NCBI GenBank assembly: GCA_902728285.1
Contig: CACVBU010000948.1
Location: 573,190-637,189, forward strand
From: Clytia hemisphaerica
Taxonomy: Eukaryota > Cnidaria > Hydrozoa > Leptothecata > Clytiidae
DNA: 64,000 nucleotides
Direction: 5' to 3'
The translations under genes and the position numbers were made by a program. Below are positions 39,401 to 51,400 of this stretch, one piece after another. Within the stretch, counting starts at the first letter, position 1; each line of letters starts with the position of its first letter. Under the pieces are notes generated by a model. It was not told the origin of the DNA. It saw only the letters and a program-made list of their open reading frames with translations, and did no database searches.

Positions 39401-42400
39401 CATTTTCTCGTGCTTTTTGATAAAAATCTCCCAAGGTGGAACTACACAAATAAGCGGAGTTACCATACAGGAGAAACGCTAACCGTGAAGAGAAAGAATA
39501 TTTTTCTTGATTCATTTTTCATTTCATAGTGGAAAAATATTGACTAATATGAAGGGCTCAAATTGTGTTTCGATATAATAAGATGTGTGGAATACTTCAC
39601 GCTAATATCTATCATCATCCTATATCTTTTCTAAGCCGAATATCTTATTTTCACTAAAGATTGGCATAGAAGCGCCATGAAACTTTGAGTTTGAGGATTT
39701 TAGTCAACCCTTGTCATAACATTTTTCTGTCTTTGACGCTATAAATTGAAGGTCTGTCAGGCGTGCTTTGAATTTTGAACATCACGAATCTATATATTAA
39801 TTCCAGGTGAATGGCTTGGTATGGAAGAATATACGATCATGATCCAAAGAGATACTTTCGAAGGAGCTTTCTTCAGAGCTGTTCTACAAATCCATAAAAA
39901 TCAATTCGTCAGAGCTCAAAGTGTAAGTCTTTGGGATAACTTTTGTCGGCCTAAGTACAAGTGGTAAGGAGATTCCCATTGGGCTTTACCTGAAAAATCT
40001 TTTACGCCTTTTTTTAGGCAGTCATTTTTGGAGTGTCAAATCCCCTCCGAGTTTTATGGTCAATTTTAAAGCATCCCCTAGATTATCATCTAAATTTCTC
40101 TGGATTTGTATTTGGTTTGCCATAACCGTTCTCAACCCTATAATTTAGCACTCTAGCATTTTCAGTTATGTACTAGTAGGTATGAGACTGCTGGAGGGGG
40201 TTGTTCATAAGTTTTCATCCCATTCCATCATACCATTCTTCTTTCAGTGTATCGATAATGCCCGAGACATGTTGGATACTGAATTGACGGCTATGGTCGG
40301 AGAATCCTACAACCGAGCTTACAATGTGAGTACGAAACATAACTAATTGCAGCTGGTCATTCTACCCCTTCTATTGTCATAGTTTCTTCATCTTGTTTTA
40401 TGAAAAAAGTTTTCAATACCCAAATGGACACTATACATCAAACAACGATATTTGACGTTTATGTAATGTTAGATTTCTATTGAAATAACGTTTATTGTGA
40501 ATTGCTGAAGTTGTTATCAGCATACAAGAGTCCAGTATTCAATACCCAACCGTTAATGCATTAGGGTTATAGGGTACCATCGCTTTGATACATTCTCGTG
40601 TGGCCGAGTCAGGTGAGTGCTATCCCTATCCTATATAATGAAGGCTGTCCTGTATAGGGCCTTTTCCGTTCATCAGAAGGACTTAAAAATCTCTCATCAT
40701 GTGTACCGGCTTGGGAATCAAATTTTCTCTCTTTTGCATTTACCTGACTTTCAAAGGCTATGGTGAACGTACAAATGTTGTCAGAACTCGAAGAAGTTAT
40801 TCAATACAAGCTGGTCTCTGAGCGCCGCGAAGCCATCAAATCGGCCTGGTGGAACCGGTTACAAGGTTGTCAAGCCAACGTGGAGGAGTGGCACCGTATC
40901 CTGCAAGTGCACTCGCTGGTCTTGACTCCACAAGAAGACATGAAAACTTGGCTCAAATATGCAAGCTTGTGCAGAAAGTCTGGCCAATTGGTAAGGTTGC
41001 GATATCCATTTGCAAGAAATTTTACACTTATGAAGCCGCTCCTAGCCGCTCCTAGCCATTTATCATCTCTTAATATTTCGAAAATTGCGAACCTCTTAAA
41101 GACACCACAAACTTTACTTAACACGTTCACGAATTTTCTCCACGAAGTCTTTAGGGGACTCTTTACATTAAAATTCTGATAATATTTTCAACCAATTTAT
41201 TTCAGGGTTTATCTCAACAAACCCTTGTGACGTTGCTGGAAGCGGATCCGTATTTGAACCAAGACAAACCCATCCCGTCGACGTACCCTATGGTCACTTT
41301 CGCTTTTATGAAGCACATGTGGAAATCTGGACAACGTGTAAGTTTGATCTTAGAAACATTACTTCTGGGAAGTTAAAAATGGAAGATTTTGGGTAAAAGC
41401 CAAAAAAAAATATTTTAGAAAATTTCCAATTTTCGTTTCAATACATTACTTTTAATGTTATCTTTTCGGTGCTTGAAATGGTGCGAACTGTAAATTTTTT
41501 AGAACATATTTGTTGTTCCTTTTTCTACAGCAAGAGGCTTTCAAACACCTGCAATACTTTGTTCGAACCACTCTTCTTCCACAAGTGTTACCACCTGGTG
41601 ATCTTGATGACGAATCTGAAAAGAAGAGAAACGAAACCATCAGCCTTCTTGCTAAGTACGACATTCCTCATTTTTAAGACCTAGAGACTCTACAGCCTAT
41701 TTCTTATGTAGTGGCTTTTAGTCTTTAGACTATATAAGGCGAAAAATAACGGAAACCGGCCGGGTGAAAAAAAAATTCTGACACGGCCGCAGACTATGAG
41801 TTCATCTATACGGTTCATCATAAAAAAAATCCAGTTGACCGTTCAAGCTATCAAACGTCGTTTGGTTAGATATTCCCGCTTTATTCGTTATTAGTTGATA
41901 CATTAGTATTCAGTGCTCACTTCATACTGTTTGTACATAAAAGTTCTCCTTAAGGTTCTATTTCAATGATCTTAAGTTACCAAAAATAGTATGAGAGCTT
42001 TTTTCCTTCACCCGCATGCCGGAAATACTTTTTTTATGTTCACCTAAAAATACATATTTTTCTAATAAGCAAGTGTCTACCCCTATAGCAGATTCGCATT
42101 ATTTTCATAGAAAAAAAACATGTCCATCAAGATCTCTCAACGAAAATCTCTTTTTGTCAGTTCATGGAAAAGCCCAAACCGCACTAACCGTTCAGATCAA
42201 TATTTTCAAAATAATTCATGCTTTTATTTTAATTAAGATGTCACATGAAACTTGGCGAATGGATGACAATAACAGAAGGGGTCAATTCGAATACCATCCC
42301 ACATATATTGCAATATCATGCCACCGCAACCAAATACGCTGACAAAAGTTACAAGGTACATCTAACTCTCCTTCAGCGTACAAAGCTATTCCATCGCAAA

Positions 42401-45400
42401 ATTTCAAAATAATACTGGCTCATTTGTTTGTGTAAAGTTTATTTACCGTCTGAAACGATATAGAGTTTACTTTCACCACTTTTCCTTCACTCGAACGGGT
42501 TTTCTGTTCCCTGGTGAATTTCGTCGGGCTATGTTTTTTCTTGGCTTTAATTCTCCATATCTCGTACGATTACTGGTTCTCCCTCGGTTTACGAATGATA
42601 GAGACCCAACTTTATTTCTCATTTTGCTTTCTTTACTGTGACAGTATTTGCTTCGTTTCAGTCAGAATGAAGTTGATTATGAATTTCAGGCTTTATACCT
42701 CATTATAGTCATGTCCGTAAAAGTAAAATTTAATAAGGGGAATTTCAATACTGATTGGAATATATTCCATTATTTGTTTTAGGCATGGCATTCGTGGGCT
42801 TTGATGAATTATGAGAGTGTTTTGTATTACAAGAACAGTGATACACCCATTGCACCTCCTACACCAGTCGTTTCCAGTCCTCCTGGATCACCAAGAAAAC
42901 CTCAGGTTTGTATCGTAACCATTGTTTAAATTTCTTCGGGTCAGTGTTTAAGCCAGGCTTCAATAAGGAAATTCTGCCTGTAAATTCAACAAAATGAAGG
43001 AGTCTGGAGAATTTAGTTGTATAGAATCGATATTATGTCTTAAGTTTACATTCGGTTTTGAAACACCAACAAATTCGCATTGATTTTATTCGGACTCTTT
43101 AGTTTGTCAAGCATTGTAGACAGTTTTCCAAATCAAAGAAGAAAGAAACATTCTGGCTGAGATTGTTATCATATTTCAAAGGACGTTTTCTCCTTCAAAA
43201 ATTACCATCACTGCCTGTCACTGCTACTCAATTTATTGTTTTTTTGGTACGTCCGAAAAATAACTTTGTTTTGTTTTATTGTAGCCGTTGGATGCGACGG
43301 TGCATAATTATACAGTACCTGCTGTCAAAGGTTTCTTCCATTCCATTTCCTTGTCACGTGGTAATTCGCTCCAAGACACTCTGAGGTCAGTTCACTGTTT
43401 GGAATTATTTCATCATAACAACAGGAATTCTTTAGGACCTAATAATTGATACTATTTGTTGACGATTCAAAATTGACAAAAATTGTAAATATATAGCGTA
43501 ATGTTAATGGTTTCCCACTTCGCCGTAATGAGTCAAACTTAGTCTTTGTACCACGAACTTTTGGAAGTACCAAGAATTCTCTAGGACTTAATAATTAATA
43601 CTACTTGTTAACGATTCAAAAATATTGACAGAGATTGGAAACTTAATATAGCGTAATGGTTTCCCATTTCGCCGTCATGAGTCAAACTTAGTCTTTGTAC
43701 CACGAACTTTTGGAAGTACCATTGGCATTAGAAGTAAGTCATTAGTTTTTAAAGTAATCTCATTAATAGCTTAAACTACCTTTTTCTGTTCGTCCTATAG
43801 ATTGTTGACGTTGTGGTTCGATTTTGGACATTACGATGACGTGCACAAAGCACTTGTGGATGGATTAAAAACCATTCATATTGATAACTGGCTTCAGGTA
43901 TGTTTTAGTGTAATTGAGCTTTAAGTGGTTCGATTTCATTGTCTTTCAAAATTCACCTAGTGGTTTATATGTTAAATGCTCCTCTCCATCGGGATGGAGG
44001 CTTATCCCACCTACCAACCCCAATCGAACTCGGATACGAATTTATTACTTGAAAGTTTTTCATCACTCGAACACCTTTATTTAATAAAACTTGATAAAGA
44101 CGGGTCAAAACGTCGTATTAATCAACTGTGTTTTACTGGTCTACTATGCGTATAGATTGACTTTATTTTTATTTAATTTGAACGCAGGTGATCCCGCAGT
44201 TGATAGCGCGTATCGATACACCACGACAAATGGTTGGTCGACTGATCCATCAACTCTTATCCGACGTCGGAAAGCAACATCCTCAGGTGACAGAATCTCA
44301 CAATCTTTAGTTTCGTTGTTTCTTTTAGTTCAATAACTTATACTTTTATACTTCATATTTTTAACTTATATTTGTTTTCACATTACATTCATTTACAGGC
44401 TTTGATCTACCCGTTAACCGTCGCTTCGAAGTCAGCCAGTGCTGATCGCCGAAACGCTGCCGAACAAATCCTCTGTAATCTACGCGAGCACAGTCTAGCG
44501 TTGGTAGAACAGGCTATGATGGTAAGCGAAGAGTTGATCCGAGTTGCTATTCTGTGGCATGAATTATGGGCTGAAGGACTGGAAGAAGCATCTCGGTTAT
44601 ATTTTGGTGAACGTAACGTGAAAGGAATGTTTGCCGTGTTGGACCCTTTACATCAGATCATGGAGAATGGCCCTCAAACACTCAATGAAATATCTTTCCA
44701 ACAGGTACTTTTCCTTTCTGCTTCTAATGTTTTTTTATTATAAGAAAGATCTTAACAAAATAGCGAAAAATCATATTAGGATATCCTAGAAGACGTTCCT
44801 AGAAAGTTGAATTCAATAGTAGTTCCCTAAAAGTAGCGAAATTCAAGGCAAAGAAGAAAAACAACGTATTTTGCGTTTAAAGATGTTATATTTGCAAGAA
44901 AAATAGAAGTTATTTTTATGTTCAGATGCGTAGACGTTTGAAGAGCTGCTCAAAATCTTCATTTTCATCATCATGCTCAACGTTTGCCAAAGATTTTCTC
45001 TTCCGTCCTTTTGAGACGTTTGATTTAGCTACGTTAAGTGTTTTAGTGACAAAGTCGGTTGGTGTGAATAGCTTGTTGACTTTGGTTTCTCCTGAGCGGA
45101 CATCTGATGAAATTGTCATTTTATTGGTGAACTGGTCTGTAAGATCTTTGAAGACTTTGTCATCTGTAGATTTGTAGACTGTTGATTCACCCATTTCGAC
45201 ACAAGGAAGTGGACGTTGTTGAATGAGATCATTCGCGTCTCGGCGTTTTGCTTTAATAACAACACGAGCCTCAGTGAAAGGTTGAGATTTGAAGATAGCG
45301 TTCTTGTATGAAGCTTTCAAAACACGATGGTACAACTTCAAATTGATTCGAGAACGTCCAGTGTTCAACTTGTTTATGTTTGAATTCTCCAATGCAAATG

Positions 45401-48400
45401 CCATTGCACGAGGATTCTTGGATTTCCGATCTGATGAAATTCATCTCGGGATTCAATTTTTGAATGCAAATCGACGACTGATTTGCGTTTTGCGGTGAAA
45501 ACTTTTGCACGAGTGATATCGACCTTTGTCTCAGAAGCAATATTGAACAAAGATTTGCTTGAAACGTTCGAGTTTTCACCGAAGACTTTTATTTTACTCA
45601 AAATACACATTTTTCAAGACTTTCTGCGACTGGATTCAACAGAATAAATATTTGAAAAGAACTTTTCAATTGAAAGAAAATAATTGACGTCAAATATTTT
45701 CTGGAAAGATACGTCAGAAGATGATTTTTTTTAAACTGACGTAATTAATCGTGTAAACCCATGGTCGGCAAATTCTTGGCAATCATTGAATTGATAAAAT
45801 ACGCATGCGCTACCTTTCAATTTTTGAATAATACAAATGAATTTAAGAAGACCAGGTGGTGAAAAAGTTTGAATAGACAAGCTACCGATACGCTTGCCAC
45901 CAATGACGCATTTCAAACGTATTGATTGATTTGGAAAAGCTACTGCCAAAATCTGTCTTATCTTCGCTCACTTTTGAGGAATAATTGAGAACAGCTCTTA
46001 AAGCATTAGCTTGTTTTAGTTTAAACTGTGCCATTTGGCTTTCCGATTCACCATCTATCTTATTTTCAATCCTATTACTTCAGGCGTACGGTCGTGATTT
46101 GATGGAAGCAAGAGATTGGTGTCGTAAATACCAGAACACGAAGAACGATAAAGATTTGACGCAAGCCTGGGATTTGTATTATCACGTCTTCAGAAGAATC
46201 TCTAAACAACTACCTCAGGTATCCTCTTTAAACCTTAAGAATGAAATCTGATTGATAGCAGTAAAATCATGTCTAATTTTCTTGTGTTTTGGGTGTACCA
46301 CGATATTTGTTCCACGAAAAGCAATTTTTCTTATGCTAGTACATAATCTGAAAACTCTCTAGGAGAAAGGGGAGAACTTTGGCAAAAAGTCTCCTGCAAA
46401 AATTTTAGTTTCACAAATAACATCACTGAAATCACTTAGAATGAGTTTCCTTTAGTTTACTTTAAATCAATTCTTATGTTTCAATTTACAGCTAACATCT
46501 ATCGAATTGCAATATGCTTCACCGAAACTGTTGGAATGTAAAGACCTGGAACTAGCTGTCCCTGGTACTTACGAACCTGGCAAACCCATCACAAAAATCA
46601 AAACTATCAGTACTACTCTCAATGTCATCACTTCAAAACAAAGACCAAGAAAGTTGAGCATTACTGGTAAGAAAATAGTTCTTAAGTCTGTTTTTGTATC
46701 ACGCCGTTTCGAGCATGTCAAGATCTCTCACTTATCAAAACCACTGAACTTGGACCCTGGGCAAAGTTTCTCGATCCTGGCCTAGCAAAATCTTTGGTCG
46801 GAGTTATTTAAAAATGGTACCCTAAAGACTGTGAGTTAAACGATTTCAACATTTAATCCAACATAGAAATTGAAATGTTGGTCAAATGTTGGATGAATTT
46901 TGGAATGATATTGGATCTCCTTAAAATCGTTTACCCACAGTGTCCAACATCGTTTTCATCCAACATGGGTGTTCATTCATTCGTTTTTTAATTCATTCTT
47001 TTCAAATTAATAATGGCGTCTGCAGAGGATTTTTATAACCAGTGCTGTCATGCCGACATCTGACAGTCTGACAATTGGACCCTTACAGTGCAGAGAAAAT
47101 CTAAGCAAAAATCGACCCTTACGGTGCATTTTGTTTTGTAATTAATTGAGGCAAAATTGTCAGACCAAAAACTTTGCCTCACTTTTTTTCACCCTTACAG
47201 TGCACTTTCCTGAAAAACGTACCCTTAAGGTCTGCACCCTACCTACGGCAGATCGCTTAAGTTCATTACCCCCCCCCCCCCCCCCGGGAGGGTTTTTCCG
47301 AACAAAAATATTCGATCTAATAGCTTCTCTCCAACACAAGAATCGAGAGAGAACACAAAGGAATAGATGTTGGACAAAATGTTTGATGGCGATCAAACTC
47401 CCATCCAACACTTATTTCCTTCTGCCAACATAATTTGTTATTCTTTTCCGATTTTTGTATTCGAGTAAACGTGTCCAACATTCCGTTCAACAGAAAGAAA
47501 TTGGTATGTTGGATGGAATGTTGGAATCGTTTACCCCGGCCTTCATGGTAGCAATTGTCAATGTGGGTGAAATAGTTTTTAAACGGGGAAACTACAATAA
47601 TGGTATTTGACTTGTGTTGCCAAATCTCCAACTTTAGGTATGAACCATTGAGTTTAAAGCCCGAAGGGCTAGAGTTCAATCCCTAACCTTTCTCAGGCAA
47701 GAAAAAGTGAAGCCTTAAAAAATGCGCCGCATTTTTGACGACAGATTGAATCTAGCAATTCCTTTGTTTACGATTGATATTTTTTTCGAAATTTAGCGGT
47801 AAATTTTAGTTTCAATCTTTCATTTGTGTAAAAACCAGGCGAGCCGCTCAAGGCTGCGCAACTTTGGCAGGATTTGTTGGCTTCAAATCCTACCATGGAG
47901 ATGACTTCTAGCCCTTCGGGCTTATACTTCATTGGTATGAACTATATGATGAAGACATCTCCGTCAATAAAACTCGTATGCCCCGAAACTGTGATTTCTA
48001 TAGAATGATAACCTTTGTACCCATATTTTTTACCATTATAGGAAGCAACGGTGCAGAATTCATGTTCTTACTGAAAGGCCACGAAGATTTGCGACAAGAC
48101 GAACGTGTCATGCAACTCTTTGGTCTTGTCAATACACTGTTAGCCAACGACTCGGTTACTTTCAAACGACATTTAAGGTAAGAACGTCAACTCTCTCTAA
48201 TTCGATTCTTTATTATTTGAATCTTCTTGTAATTCGAACTAAAAGATTGGTTCTCTCAAACCCGAAAGGTTATGTAAAAATTATTTTCGTCATCCGAATA
48301 TTTCTATAATTCGAATAATATTTTTGTTCCCTTAAAGATCGAATTATAGAGAGACAAGACAAACAACAATTCTCATAGATTCACTTGTTGTGACCTTGTT

Positions 48401-51400
48401 GTCCATTAGTTTGTTGGGGCTCAAATCTCCTATTTTCAAACCATACTAATTGACAATTTTTAGTATTCAACGTTACCCGGTTATTCCGTTATCAACAAAC
48501 TCGGGATTAATCGGATGGGTACCGCATTCAGATACTTTGCACACGCTCATTCGAGACTATCGTGAAAAGAAGAAGATTATGTTGAACATCGAACATCGAA
48601 TCATGTTAAAAATGACGCCCGACTATGAACATTTGACGTTGATTCAAAAAGTGGAGGTTTTCGAACATGCTTTGAACACAACACAGGGTGATGATTTAGC
48701 GAAAGTACTCTGGCTGAAGAGTCCCAGCTCTGAAGTAAGTTGATTGTTCTAACACTGATTGGATGATAGTTATTTACTTTTCCATAAAAGCTTTAGTTTC
48801 GGAAAACAGTCGTGTTTGATTGAATTACAGTTGACGTTCTCTAATCCGGCGTTCTATTATTTAATAGGCTCCCTTATTCGATAGAAATCCAATTCCCCTT
48901 GAAGGTCGAATTAGAGAGCGTCAACTGTAGTTTTCGAAACTCTTTCCGATCTGTAATTATGTTGTTTTTTTAATTTCAATATATAACCTTTCAATAGGTT
49001 TGGTATGACCGCCGTTTGAATTACACGCGGTCGCTCGCTGTGATGTCAATGGTGGGTTACGTTCTTGGATTGGGTGACAGGTAAGCAACACAATTTTATA
49101 AATAGAGTCTTCATAATTCGAACCTATATAATTCGAATGTCTCCTTAACTCGAACAAGTTTTCTGGTCCCTTCAGTTAACAATGACTTATAAAATACTCC
49201 ATATCTAAAAATTTCCTCAACTTTTTTGTACGATAGAGTCTCTTTAACTCGAACGACGTTTTCTGGTCCCTTCAGTTAACAATGACTTATAAATTACTCC
49301 ATATCTCGAAATTTCCTCAACTCGAACAAATTTGAGTTCCTCGTGCGTGTTCGAGTAATATGCGTTTCCCAAAGAAAATCAGGGATGTACCGTATTCCTC
49401 TTACAGTCTAGGAGGAGTTGGGATCCCGAACGTTAACCCCTGACGCCTCATACATCATAACCATCACTCCTATCTTACACTTCTTTTGTTTTCATCAGAC
49501 ATCCTTCGAATTTGATGTTGGATCGAATGTCCGGAAAGATTTTACATATCGATTTCGGTGATTGTTTCGAAGTGAGAATTTTTTTTTCAAATATACTTTT
49601 ATATTGTATTTCTTCGTTAAAAGTATTGTTAAAAGTATTTTTATGTCGTTTACTTTAAAATGTCTCATATGAGCGAGCTTATGTATTTGCACTTTTGAAG
49701 ACAGTAAAGTGACTGACGCGATTTGGAACAACCCGCACTTTTGACCCGCAAAATGGAGGACGATAAAAGTGCTCATTTATTGTCGTCTTCAGTAAGACAA
49801 ATAAACTCCGTCTCTACATAAACTCGGTATTATATCCTGAGAAAGAATCTTTGTGTCAATTTATTACTTAATTTTACGATCTTTTTTGGACCCACCTGGA
49901 GGTCCTATGAATTAACCTTTGTCCGTCCGTTCGTCCGTCTGTTACCAGCTTTTCTTGAGATTGGCTCATTAGTTTTTTCTGATTTTCATCTTTAGTTTTT
50001 TCCAATTTTTTTGCAAAAAGATGCGTATTTGCAATGCTCAAATTTTTTTTCCGGTTGAAAATGCCACAAATCGCCGTTTTTGCAGATTTTCATTAGATTT
50101 TTTCCTTGTATTTCTATGTTTTTGACACAAAAACATTATTGATAACAATGCTCACCATCAAGCATGATTCAATTGTCAATAAAACTGATTTTTGCGACCA
50201 AAACTTTCTATTTATTTTTCCCTACAACCCTTCCCTCTCCCCTTATCAACAATCAATGATGAATTATGCATTTTCGCTAAACGCTATATTTTCTGACTGA
50301 TTTTTTTCTCCTCGCATTGCTATCTAACTTTCATCATCAGGTAGGTCCATTCAGCATCTAGCTTGTTTAATCTTCACTTTCACCATTTTTAGGTTGCAAT
50401 GACGAGAGAAAAGTTTCCCGAGAAAATCCCATTCCGTTTGACCAGAATGCTGACGAACGCTATGGAGGTTTGTTTGTTTAACTCCATACGGGATATTACA
50501 TAGTTAGCCATACAGCAGCAATATCTTGGTAAACTTTAAAGACTAAAATGGCGAATTGCAGCAATACATTATTTATGCATCCTTCAAAGCTTGTAATGTT
50601 GGGAATGGCTTGAAATCCTTGTCCTTTATAAGCTATCGCAGCTAAAGATAAAGCTATTGTTTTGAGACTTAACTCTGAGCCAAGACATTTTATAAATAAG
50701 TGTTATTTCTAGATAAAAGAATTGAAAGTGAAAAATTGATGTCTTTCAGGTGACGGGTATTGACGGCAACTACCGTATGACGTGTGAAAGTGTCATGCGT
50801 GTTTTACGTGAAAACAAAGACAGTTTGATGGCCGTTCTCGAAGCTTTCGTTTACGATCCTTTATTGAACTGGCGCTTGATTGATAGTAAGTTGTTTTTGT
50901 TACCACTTGTATAGCTCTCGCTAATTTTAATTCAAATTACCTTTCCCATTTTATTACCTTTGGGAATCGAACATCTATCGAATGAACAAAGGATTCTGTT
51001 TCAAGTAAGATAACTAGTCTTGGGGATTTTTCTTTATACAATAGGTATAAAGCAAAGTAAATAGGTCCCGCACTGCAAACAGTGTCAATGGTCACTATTA
51101 ATGTTTTGTTAATTTTTTTTCAGCGGAGAAACGATCAAAAGGAAGACAAGAATCTTATTCAACGCACAATGAAGGTCACGGTAAGAACTTTGGACACTTC
51201 TATAATGCTCCTTTTCTCTTAGAAAATTATGATTTAGAGAGAAAAGCCGAACAACAGATTAAGAGTACTTAGAGTAGGCTTGTATTTCTTCCAAAAACGA
51301 CTGGAATCCTACGAAATTGTATGAAATCAACCTAAACTAAAAAGCTAATGATGTCCTTTATACTTCCAGGCTAGTATGTACTTTTATTAAAAAAATGCTC

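Noticed and set aside
40573-40612. A 40-base stretch bounded by AG and GTGAGT between mTOR exons 22 and 23, open in one frame
   Set aside because: Its length is not a multiple of three, it would break the frame, and animal mTOR continues directly from exon 22 to exon 23.
40870-41130. Minus-strand ORF of 86 codons
   Set aside because: Shadow of mTOR exon 23 and its intron.
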